Shown: positions 33,302-41,236 of the stretch, in pieces
Position numbering within the stretch: position 1 is the first letter of the stretch
How the letters are laid out: each line of letters begins with the position of its first letter
Origin: Chloroflexota bacterium
Lineage (GTDB): Bacteria; Chloroflexota; UBA11872; VXOZ01
Reading direction: 5' to 3'
Assembly (NCBI GenBank): GCA_026710945.1
Contig: JAPOQA010000040.1
Coordinates: 27,671-91,670 of the forward strand
Length of the DNA stretch: 64,000 bases
Made by a program: the position numbers and the translations under genes
Notes under the pieces: model-generated
Told to the model about the DNA's origin: nothing
Seen by the model: only the letters and a program-made list of their open reading frames with translations
Database searches by the model: none

Positions 33302-35176
33302 TTAGCGACGGTCGCTGCTCTTGCGCAGAATGTTGCTGCGCCCGCGCGGCGGTCCTTCCGGCAGCCCGGAGGCGTCCACTTCGCGTCGGCGGCGCGTCTC
33401 GTCCGAGAAGTACTTGGCCCACTCGGCGGGCGCATCGGGTTCTATGCCCCCGTGGCGCGTGATCCGCTGCCTGACTCGAATGGAAAGCGGCGTATTGACG
33501 GCGGCTCCGGCCACAATCGCCTGCCCCTTGGAGAGCGCCGGCAATTCCGCCAATAGGTCATGGCTCGCGCTCTCGACGGCCGCGGCCACGCTGCTCTGGT
33601 CATACTCGTTGACGATGCGCAGCAGGAATTGCGTCATACACTGCGAGAGCACGTCGGAATCAAGCTTGCCGGGGCGTTGGCTGATGAGGCCCACGCCTAC
33701 CCCAAACTTGCGCCCCTCGGCCAGGACGGTCTTGAGGATATTCGTGGTGACCACGTCTTCATTTGCCGGGGCAAAGTGATGGGCCTCTTCGAGCAGAACG
33801 AAGACTGGATAATCAAGTCGGTCCTTCGGGCCGCCGATTCCCTTAGCCGCATTCATGCGGGCTTTCCAAATCATGCGCAAGAGCACGGCCACGATTACTT
33901 GCTGCTGACGGCGATCAATTTCGTTGAGCTGCAGCACGGAACAGAGGCCGGGACGGAAGAGCTGGTGCAGATCAATGGTTTCAATGTTGTCGAAGTTCGG
34001 TGACTCGGCAAAGAGGCTTTTGAGGCGCCAATGCAACGCTCGTGCACTGCCGCGCATTTGCAGATCCGGCTTGGCGCGACTGCTTTGCTGTTCCATTCCG
34101 CCAGCGTCGTCAAGCCAGTCAAGGTTGCCGTCGTCTGAAGATTGATTCCCACTTTCGCGGGAATGACGAGACTGTGCCGCAGCCTGCTCTTCCTCTCCGC
34201 TCTGCATGTGTTCCAAGGTTCCAATGAGGTCACCCGTTGTCCATGGGGTCTTGTCTTTGCGATCGCCCTCCACGCGATCCAACGCCAATCGCAGTGCGTA
34301 TTCCATGGGTCCGGAGAGGCCGAATTGCGCGCCGAGAAGGAAGCGCATGTCGTAGAACGTAAGGTCAGACACACGAATCTTCACCTGGTCCTGGGGGACG
34401 GTCCTTACCTCTGCCTTGTAACCGTCGTCGGCACTGAAGTCGGCGGCATTTCGAATTTCCTCCAGCGTATCGTACTCCCCATGAGGGTCTACAACGAGAA
34501 TACTGGCGCGGTTGATGGACTTCATCATCTCTTCGATCAAGACGGAGGCAAGATAACTTTTGCCTGCGCCGGTACCGGCGATAATTGCCATGTGCGTTGC
34601 CGTAATGGAACGGACATCCAATACCACCGGGACTCCCTCGGTGAAATCTGCTTTGGGGTTAAAGGCGGGACGGGAGAGTAAAGACCCGACAAATGCACCG
34701 CCTCGCTCTGCTTCGCCAATATTTCGGTCAAACGCGACTCGATTCAACACCGCTGCGAGCGCGTCGTCCGGGGCCAGGTAGATTTTCCAGCCTATGCGCG
34801 GCGGGATGCGTGGATTGACGAAGGCGCTCAACTGCGCATCGTGGTAGCCCATGATGCTGACGTGGATTTCGAATAGTTCGTCAGAGGCAGTATCGGGTCC
34901 AGCCGTGCCATTCGGGGACAGCTCGGAAGAACTGTGGTAGCCGACGAGCGCTGCCATTTGCGCCGGGTCAACTTCCGGATGGGCGAGGAAGGAATCCGGA
35001 TAGAGCCGCAGCGGAACGCGCCGTATCACACGTCCGAGTATTTGACGCTGCGTGCCGTCAACCTCGGCTTCGTAATAGACGACCTCGCTCGTCTTTCCCC
35101 GCCGCTCGGTATCGGGGGTGACGAATGTATACTCGTTCGGTGTTTCGCCGGGTCCCTTGGCAATGCCAATAATCAT
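33302..35176 (-). CDS. herA: HerA-type DNA translocase/helicase ATPase
   Basis: A 624-residue HerA/FtsK-family ATPase. Residues ~1-130 are a HAS-barrel-like N-terminus (ILGRVIRRVPLRLYP). Walker A is GTGAGKS (201-207), with VVDPHGEYD (229-235) after it; Walker B is VFVLLEEAHHFAP; GVGLISQRPGKLDSDVLSQC is the sensor/Arg region, seen as ISQRPGKLDSDVL. It forms a hexamer that drives DNA end resection with NurA, alongside Mre11-Rad50. Between residues ~330 and 372 an insertion carries SRHSRESGN, the translation of a dispersed palindrome (34145-34164). The gene is separated from nurA by an aldolase gene. No strong ribosome-binding site is seen at the ATG. Confidence 0.9.
   Translation of the reverse strand: MIIGIAKGPGETPNEYTFVTPDTERRGKTSEVVYYEAEVDGTQRQILGRVIRRVPLRLYPDSFLAHPEVDPAQMAALVGYHSSSELSPNGTAGPDTASDELFEIHVSIMGYHDAQLSAFVNPRIPPRIGWKIYLAPDDALAAVLNRVAFDRNIGEAERGGAFVGSLLSRPAFNPKADFTEGVPVVLDVRSITATHMAIIAGTGAGKSYLASVLIEEMMKSINRASILVVDPHGEYDTLEEIRNAADFSADDGYKAEVRTVPQDQVKIRVSDLTFYDMRFLLGAQFGLSGPMEYALRLALDRVEGDRKDKTPWTTGDLIGTLEHMQSGEEEQAAAQSRHSRESGNQSSDDGNLDWLDDAGGMEQQSSRAKPDLQMRGSARALHWRLKSLFAESPNFDNIETIDLHQLFRPGLCSVLQLNEIDRRQQQVIVAVLLRMIWKARMNAAKGIGGPKDRLDYPVFVLLEEAHHFAPANEDVVTTNILKTVLAEGRKFGVGVGLISQRPGKLDSDVLSQCMTQFLLRIVNEYDQSSVAAAVESASHDLLAELPALSKGQAIVAGAAVNTPLSIRVRQRITRHGGIEPDAPAEWAKYFSDETRRRREVDASGLPEGPPRGRSNILRKSSDRR
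34145..34168. repeat. Palindromic repeat ATTCCC-n8-GGGAATGAC inside herA
   Basis: ATTCCC (34145-34150) pairs with GGGAAT (34159-34164). On the herA strand it is translated in frame as SRHSRESGN. Outside genes, degenerate relatives occur at 4259-4290 and 26572-26602. Confidence 0.8.
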
Positions 35177-35256
35177 CGGTCTGCGCTCTTGGTTGTGACG
35201 CTCCCTGACCCATTCCAGGGTTGGCCGTAGCGGCAGCTACTAAAGTGCCTTGTCGC

Positions 35257-36030
35257 CTATTGCTCCCGCCGGATAATGTCCAGTTCATCGGTTGCGCCCT
35301 TGATGAGAAGCCGCTGGTCGTTGGCGAGGCCCATGTAGCGGAAGCCTTGCTCGAGCCGCATGTTCAGCGCTTGGCCGGAGCTGGTATGAATACCGGGAGC
35401 CACGCCGTACTTTTGAGCTACCGATACGACCTGGCCAATGGCAGCTTCGAAGTCCGGATGATGGCTATCGGTGCTGGGCGGCAGGCCCAAAGAGGCACAG
35501 AGATCGTTCGGCCCGATGAAAGCGGCGTCGATGCCGGGGACGCTGAGGATTTCGTCGAGCCGCCGTATGGCATCGGCATGCTCGATCTGAATGACTACGA
35601 GCAACTGATCGTTGGCATGTTCCAGATACGCGGCTTGTGTTGTGCGGAAGGCATAGTGATTGCGCCCGCTGCCGATGCTGCGCATGCCGGCAGGAGGATA
35701 GTGGCATGCCGCAACGGCTCGCTCAGCCTCATCGCGCGTGCGCACCATCGGCACTACGACGCCGTATGCGCCGGCATCGAGCACACGCTTAATCCACACG
35801 TGGTCGTTCCAGGGCACGCGAGCGGTTGGCACGACATCAGTTGTATTGATGACCTGAAACAGGGCGCGGGTTTCACGCACGTCAATGGAACCGTGCTCCA
35901 TATCGACGTTGAGCCAGTCAAATGCCATGTGCGCCAGAGATTCCGTCGCCAGCGGGTCGCCTAGGGTGAGCCAGGTGCCGATTGCGGGTTTCCCCGCGCT
36001 AAGAAGCTGCTTGACCGGGTTTTCGCGCAT
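35257..36030 (-). CDS. HpcH/HpaI-family aldolase
   Basis: A 257-residue class II pyruvate-type aldolase: IGTWLTLGDP at the start, FDWLNVDMEHGSID with the general-base region, PTARVPWND with the pyruvate-binding Arg, PMVRTRDEA, and the metal ligands Glu and Asp in IQIEHADAI and FIGPNDLCASLG. AAGGTG lies about 8 nt before the ATG. The family splits 4-hydroxy-2-oxo acids into pyruvate and an aldehyde, for example in aromatic acid or sugar acid breakdown. It sits within the herA-nurA repair cluster, an unusual position for a catabolic gene. It may be cotranscribed with herA 80 bp downstream. Confidence 0.92.
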   Translation of the reverse strand: MRENPVKQLLSAGKPAIGTWLTLGDPLATESLAHMAFDWLNVDMEHGSIDVRETRALFQVINTTDVVPTARVPWNDHVWIKRVLDAGAYGVVVPMVRTRDEAERAVAACHYPPAGMRSIGSGRNHYAFRTTQAAYLEHANDQLLVVIQIEHADAIRRLDEILSVPGIDAAFIGPNDLCASLGLPPSTDSHHPDFEAAIGQVVSVAQKYGVAPGIHTSSGQALNMRLEQGFRYMGLANDQRLLIKGATDELDIIRREQ

Positions 36031-36380
36031 GCGCCAATCACCTTATGTTCTCTGAAGGAAGGGAACAAAAATTCTACCTAAGTGTACCAGAGCTAGCGTA
36101 CTGCAAAAGGAATGTATGAACCGTCCCAGGCATTCCTGCTCGATACGCCCTCTATGCATAGGGACTGCCGGCAAAGTCATCACTCCCGCAAGCGTGCGCC
36201 GGGGCTTGTCCAGCGCCCCCGCTTCCCCTATTTCAATGTCCCCGGACAGGCTTTGCGCTGGCATAGCGGCGGTGGCCGCAGGTTTGAAACATTCGCTACC
36301 GGAGCCGCAGATTCTAAATCTGCGCTACCGGAGTTAAATGGCCTGTTTTCAGGGTAGTGTCGGTATCCGTCAAGATGCTG
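36031..36380. other. Intergenic region with palindromic repeat
   Basis: A 350-base region between the HAS-barrel-like gene and the aldolase gene. It holds CGCAGATT (36306-36313)/AATCTGCG (36317-36324) followed by CTACCGG, a member of the GCAGGTT/AACCTGC family with changed arms that still pair. An imperfect CGGGGCTTGTCC...CGCCCCCGC element (36200-36224) also resembles the GCGGGGG family. No gene is seen. Confidence 0.6.
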
Positions 36381-36977
36381 CTACCCGAGCGGTGTAACTC
36401 TTGCCTGCCAGGAGAAGTGGGCGGCAAGTGTGCGCAGCAGGCGCTGGTCGCCGGGTTCGGGGAAAAGCGAGAGCAATTGGCGAATGACGGCAAGGCCGAG
36501 TTCTGTGACGAGAGGACTCTGGTGCGAGATGAGATGAGGAAGGTAGCCGAGGGAAAGGTGTCCGTCTACTCTGTGGAATCGCCTTGTGTCTTCATCACTC
36601 ATGCTGGCAACTTCTGCATCCACGGGCAATGAGTACGGAATGACGCCGTGTTCGTTAGCCTCTTCGTCCCGATAGCCTACGATGATGATGCCGACGGCGG
36701 TGGCCTTTTCCACCAAGTAATCGGGGGCAAGCATTACTTGGTCTGAGGGAGGATTCAGGCGGGGGCCGACACTGCCGTAGTCAGGATTGAGGAGAATGGT
36801 GTCGTACACAATTCCCACTGCCGTTCGTTCGCCCGCAGGATCAATTGGCGTTACCACAAATCGACCGAAAGCGAAGGCCTCAGGTACGGGATCGTAATCC
36901 GTTTCGTGGGGGGCGAAGACCTGGCAGACGTAGTCGGTATGGGAGTTGGACTTAACGATACGTCCAATCACTGGCAT
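36381..36977 (-). CDS. HAS-barrel-like protein of the HerA-NurA cluster
   Basis: A 198-residue protein without clear catalytic motifs. Its N-terminal ~75 residues (VIGRIVKSNSHTDYVCQVF, FAFGRFVVTPID, RTAVGIVYDTILLNP) have the alternating pattern of a small beta-barrel like the HAS barrel found at the N-terminus of HerA and in F1-type ATPase subunits. The rest is a mixed helical region (HVDGHLSLGYLPHLISHQ-like RVDGHLSLGYLPH). It begins 12 bp after the nurA stop, so is surely cotranscribed with it. By its position I infer a HerA-NurA accessory or adaptor. I did not identify the family by name. Confidence 0.6.
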   Translation of the reverse strand: MPVIGRIVKSNSHTDYVCQVFAPHETDYDPVPEAFAFGRFVVTPIDPAGERTAVGIVYDTILLNPDYGSVGPRLNPPSDQVMLAPDYLVEKATAVGIIIVGYRDEEANEHGVIPYSLPVDAEVASMSDEDTRRFHRVDGHLSLGYLPHLISHQSPLVTELGLAVIRQLLSLFPEPGDQRLLRTLAAHFSWQARVTPLG

Positions 36978-36989
36978 GGCTGAAACCCC

Positions 36990-38186
36990 TTATGCCCTTC
37001 GCCGCTCTTTGCTCGCCTGTTTTGCGGACGCGAGCATCGTGCGAATGTCATGGTGGCGTCCGAATTCTTCAAGCGCACGCAAGTACCGTTGCCGGTCTGC
37101 AAACGTAATTACTGCGGCTGCGTCAGCGGCTTGGATCGCATAGGGATAGCCGCCGCCGCCAATTGCCTCCGCTCGCACCCAGTCTATCACGCAGTCGAGC
37201 ATACCGGCGCGAAGCAGCCAGGCGGGAAATTCGAGCCGCGCCGGTGGTCCGCTATTAATCTTGAGGTACGTAAAGCAAATTTCGTTGCTGTAGCTCCGGC
37301 CGGTCTCAGGGTCCGCGTAGTTGCCTTCCTGCACGACATCCTGTCGCTGGCAAAAGAACGCGGGCAGCCGCCATGGCCGGTCGTCACTCCTCGGTCCATC
37401 CAAGAGCGCCGCATCGCTGATAAGTGAAGCGCTCAAGAGGCTGCTGCCTTGGACATAACACAGCATCCGCGCAAAGTCGCGGGCGCGCGACCGATCAATG
37501 TAGGCGATCAGCGGCACCCGGCACTCTTCCGAAGTTCGCAGCATACTCACAGCCGCGGCCCGGTAGCGGTCGCGCACCTCAGGTTTGGGGCCGGCGAATG
37601 AGACCGTGAGTGAGCCGTCGAAGAGGGCTACAGCCCGTTCTCCGTGCCCGCGGTGCTCACGCATGAAGGTGTTGATGCGAGCAACCTCAAGCTCGTAGCG
37701 GCGCAGGGAGATCCAAGTGTTCGCATCGCTCTCGTCGTCCCCAAGATCGCGGGGCGTCAGCACTTCCACGTGCGCATCCTTCACATACGAGTCTCGGGAC
37801 GAGTGCGGGTTGATGAACCAGGCAATCTGTACGGCGGCTACCGGCAAGGGAAAGTCCTTGGTGGCCGGCAACTGGCTGCCGTCGACCGCGCATACGGATA
37901 CATCCGCGAGAATCTCTGCCGCCCAGTGGCGCATCGCGGCGACATTGTCCCAAGCCTCCGAAAACGGCATGTGAATTCCCGGGGCTCTGTCAAATTCGTC
38001 GGTAGGTAGTGCGCCCGGCGCAGCTTCCGGGGCGAGCCGCTCGCGGAGTTCAGCGGCGCTCATCCCCGAGAGAGAATCACATGCCGCAAATAGCCCCTGC
38101 AGTCGTAACCGTTGCTCTTGATCGAGCTGTGTCAGCGCCTCGCGTTTGTCGTCGAGCGCCTTGATTATTTTATCTCGGTAGAACAT
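36990..38186 (-). CDS. nurA: NurA-domain 5'-3' nuclease
   Basis: A 398-residue NurA-type nuclease. The N-terminus is a charged helix (MFYRDKIIKALDDKREAL), as is common in NurA. The core has VCAVDGSQLP with the metal-binding Asp102, a second ALFDGSLTVSF around residue 205, and GGGYPYAIQAADAAAVIT near the C-terminus, which matches the last NurA motif. NurA trims 5' ends of DNA while HerA moves along the duplex. It lies 128 bp downstream of rad50/sbcC on the same strand and 12 bp before the HAS-barrel-like gene. Length is within the family's range (about 330-450). Confidence 0.88.
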   Translation of the reverse strand: MFYRDKIIKALDDKREALTQLDQEQRLRLQGLFAACDSLSGMSAAELRERLAPEAAPGALPTDEFDRAPGIHMPFSEAWDNVAAMRHWAAEILADVSVCAVDGSQLPATKDFPLPVAAVQIAWFINPHSSRDSYVKDAHVEVLTPRDLGDDESDANTWISLRRYELEVARINTFMREHRGHGERAVALFDGSLTVSFAGPKPEVRDRYRAAAVSMLRTSEECRVPLIAYIDRSRARDFARMLCYVQGSSLLSASLISDAALLDGPRSDDRPWRLPAFFCQRQDVVQEGNYADPETGRSYSNEICFTYLKINSGPPARLEFPAWLLRAGMLDCVIDWVRAEAIGGGGYPYAIQAADAAAVITFADRQRYLRALEEFGRHHDIRTMLASAKQASKERRRA

Positions 38187-38314
38187 GAAGTCCTCCGCAC
38201 TTGCCCGCGGAAGGGGGCAGTCCCACGTTTGCCGCGAGACCGTGCGTCTATGGCATTGCTCATTGTGGTGCTGCGTGACAACCTGACGGATTCATCAGAG
38301 TTTAAGAACCTGCG

Positions 38315-41230
38315 CTATTCCACTTCCACAGAACTTACGCCATTCTCTTTGCGCACGCGAACTACCGAAGAGACCATTGGTTCGAAGGTATCGTCGTGGC
38401 TTATGACGAAAAGCTGTTGGAAGCCCGTTACTCGTTCAAGCTGTTCGGCCAGGTTGTGGCGACGCTCCGCATCCATATTCTGGGTCGGTTCGTCAAAGAA
38501 GGCAATATTGATGTCGGAGAGTTGGCGCAAGAGTCCTAAGCGCACGGCCACGGCAGCGCTCATCTGCTCGCCGCCGGACAGTTGCAGGAACGCGCGCCGG
38601 TGTCCGTGTTGCTCAAGAAGTATGTCGTAGTCTTCAGTGAGTGAGAGTTCTGCGGAAGCATCTCCCATAATCTCGCTAAAAAGTGTATTGGCTTCCGCCG
38701 AAATCTGTTGAATGAGGTGGCGGGCGATGTGGGGACCTGCATCGCGAATGACGTTGCGCAAGAAGCCGGTTACCGTAAACACCTCTTGCGCAGCCGCCAG
38801 CGCCTGTTTGGCGTCTTCCAATTCCCGTGCAGACTCCTCGAGGGCGGCGATCTCTTGCTTCGTGAGAATAATCTGCTTACTCAAATAGCGGGACCGTTCG
38901 TTCGCGGCGCCTAACAGGCCCTGGGCCTCATTCAGGTTATTTTGAATCTCACTGAGTGCGGCCGGATTCCAGGACTCCTCGCACGCTGTGAGTAGTTGCT
39001 GCGACTCCGTGACGGCTTGCGCGTTCTTTTCCTTGTCGCCGGCGAGAGCCGCCACTAGCTCTTTTCTGCGTGGTAGGTCGGCTGCTATTTGCTCATGCTG
39101 CAGGTAAACTTCAAAGTCATTACGGTGAGCATCTGCAATTCGGCGCTGCTGGGCTACACGGCGGTCGAGGTCGGCGTAAGGCTTAAGTTGCTCGGTTACT
39201 CTCGCCAACTTCTCTTCAAACGTTCGGAGTTCGCGTGTGACCGCGGCAAGGGATTCAGCGCGCTGCTCATACTCGCTGGAGGCGTCGTACAGTCGTTCCG
39301 CAATCTGACGCGGATTTCCTAAGCTTTTTAACTCTTGCCGGAGGGTCTCCTCTTTTTCTTCAAGCTCTCTGAGTAGCTTGGCGATGACCGGTGCCGGCCA
39401 TGCTCCTTGCAGGCGATCATCGATGCGCCGTGTCAGGTCTTGCTGCTGCTGGTCAAAGTCGTGGAGATCGCTCTCGAGATGTTGTAAGCGCGGCGCCAGG
39501 TCACCCAGACGATCAACCTCTTTCTGAGCTGCCCTTGCCCTGCCCACTTCCTGCTCGATCCTTACTCTCTCTGCCTGCAGTTTGTCGGCCTGGTCCACTT
39601 GGTCGCGCACGAGGCCGGCAATAATCGGAATTAGGCTTTGGCCCTCTTCCACCTTTGGACAGAAATCCTTGTAAAAGGGACAGAGGCCATCGGCGGCCAT
39701 TTCTTGGGAGTCTTGATTGAAGCGTCTTTGTGCTTCGTAGGCGCTAAGCTGGTCTCTTACCGTTTGCAACTGTCGTTCAAGGTCTTCAAGCTGCGCCGCG
39801 ATCGCGACGAATGACTCACAATGCGCAATGGCTCTTGCCGTTTCATCGCGCTTGGGTAGGGTCTGAATGTATCGTTTACGCAGATCGTCTCGCCGTTCAA
39901 GCCACAACCCGATCTCCCGCAGGTCTTCGTGCTGTTCGCTAAGGCGGGAGCGCGCGTACCCAGCAGCCTCGCTTGGCGCCGCGGGCAAGTCTGCAGACAC
40001 CTGTTCTCTCAGACCGTTGCTCCGGCCGGCAGCAGCCCGCCGCAGGACTTGCGTCACCTGCTCGCCATGTTGGCGAGCGTAGTCGAGATCGCGGCCGAAT
40101 TGCAGCAATTGCCCTTCCAGGCGCTCCTGCCGCGCAACCTGGGGCTCCAAGGCCGTGCGCTTTGCTGTTGCTTCGCTTGACTCCTGCACGCCCTTTGCAA
40201 GCGCGGTCTGTCTCGTCCGCAAGGCCACGAGCTTTCTTTCCACTGAAAATCCGTTCTGGCGAAGCTCATCGGCAGACTTGCGATCCTCTTCCAGTGCAGT
40301 TAGTTCACCTTGTGCCTTGCGGTAGGCGGCGTACCCCGCCGCGGCCTCATTGGTACGAGCTTCCGCGAGCGCGGCTGCAGCGGCCTGGGCTTGCTCCGCC
40401 TCAAGACGATTCTGAATATCTTGCTGCTGTTGTGTGAGGCGCCTCACCAGTTCACGTTGCTGCTCCAGTGTCTGGCGCTGGGTTTCCAGACGCTGCTGTT
40501 CTGCGTGCAGGCGTGCTTGGTCCGCGGCCAAGATGCGAGTCTCATTTGTAGTCTCTGCATGCTGTTTCACGAATACGGCGAGCGCCGCTACTTCGTTGGG
40601 CAAGCGCTCGGCTTCCGGTTCCAAGGCAGAGACGCGCCGCTCTTGGTCCGAGACGTTGCCTCGGAGTGCATCCAGGACATCGCGGAGCCTTTCGTACACC
40701 TGACGGTACGCATCAACGCGCAGCAAAGGATCGAAGGTGTCCCTGCGCTGGGAGGGAGTGAGCAAGAAGTCGGCTGTTAGCCGCCCCTGCGGCACGCCAA
40801 GCACGTCGGCGAATACTCGTGCCAGGTCTTCATACTCATCCAGACCAATGTGTTGGCGAAGAAACGCCTGCACGTCCTGTTTCTGTTGGGCGACACGCCC
40901 TTCCGTATCGAAGCTGTAAACGTAATAAGTGGACGTCACCGAATCTGCACTGCCGGCGGAACGCTTCAGCGTGCGTACAGCTTGGTATTCACACTCATCG
41001 AGACGTGAAAGAAACGTCACACGCACGTCCGTCTCTAACGCGTTGTGCCGCATGAATTCCCGCTGGTTGCGGTACGGCAGGAAGTCGAAAAGCGCAAAGC
41101 CGATAGCTTCCAAGATTGTGGTCTTGCCAGCACCATTTGGCCCGAAGATGGCAATGGTGCCTACCGGAAACCGGATGGTAGCTTCCTGGTAGCTCTTGAC
41201 GTTCTTCAGATACACTTCGGTAATGCGCAT
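38315..41230 (-). CDS. sbcC: Rad50/SbcC-type SMC-like ATPase
   Basis: A 971-residue ATPase. Walker A GPNGAGKT (residues 30-37), Q-loop region LPYRNQREF, a long coiled coil from about 190 to 850 rich in Glu, Gln, Arg and Ala, and at the C-terminus LSGGEQMSAAVAVRLGL with Walker B NIAFFDEPTQNMD. The hook region at the coil apex reads CPFYKDFCP: Cys517 and Cys524 are six residues apart rather than the standard CxxC. It works with the Mre11-type nuclease encoded 6 bp upstream at DNA ends. The ATG at 41230 is just after the sbcD stop. The gene pair leads the resection cluster. Confidence 0.92.
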   Translation of the reverse strand: MRITEVYLKNVKSYQEATIRFPVGTIAIFGPNGAGKTTILEAIGFALFDFLPYRNQREFMRHNALETDVRVTFLSRLDECEYQAVRTLKRSAGSADSVTSTYYVYSFDTEGRVAQQKQDVQAFLRQHIGLDEYEDLARVFADVLGVPQGRLTADFLLTPSQRRDTFDPLLRVDAYRQVYERLRDVLDALRGNVSDQERRVSALEPEAERLPNEVAALAVFVKQHAETTNETRILAADQARLHAEQQRLETQRQTLEQQRELVRRLTQQQQDIQNRLEAEQAQAAAAALAEARTNEAAAGYAAYRKAQGELTALEEDRKSADELRQNGFSVERKLVALRTRQTALAKGVQESSEATAKRTALEPQVARQERLEGQLLQFGRDLDYARQHGEQVTQVLRRAAAGRSNGLREQVSADLPAAPSEAAGYARSRLSEQHEDLREIGLWLERRDDLRKRYIQTLPKRDETARAIAHCESFVAIAAQLEDLERQLQTVRDQLSAYEAQRRFNQDSQEMAADGLCPFYKDFCPKVEEGQSLIPIIAGLVRDQVDQADKLQAERVRIEQEVGRARAAQKEVDRLGDLAPRLQHLESDLHDFDQQQQDLTRRIDDRLQGAWPAPVIAKLLRELEEKEETLRQELKSLGNPRQIAERLYDASSEYEQRAESLAAVTRELRTFEEKLARVTEQLKPYADLDRRVAQQRRIADAHRNDFEVYLQHEQIAADLPRRKELVAALAGDKEKNAQAVTESQQLLTACEESWNPAALSEIQNNLNEAQGLLGAANERSRYLSKQIILTKQEIAALEESARELEDAKQALAAAQEVFTVTGFLRNVIRDAGPHIARHLIQQISAEANTLFSEIMGDASAELSLTEDYDILLEQHGHRRAFLQLSGGEQMSAAVAVRLGLLRQLSDINIAFFDEPTQNMDAERRHNLAEQLERVTGFQQLFVISHDDTFEPMVSSVVRVRKENGVSSVEVE

Positions 41231-41236
41231 CAGGAG

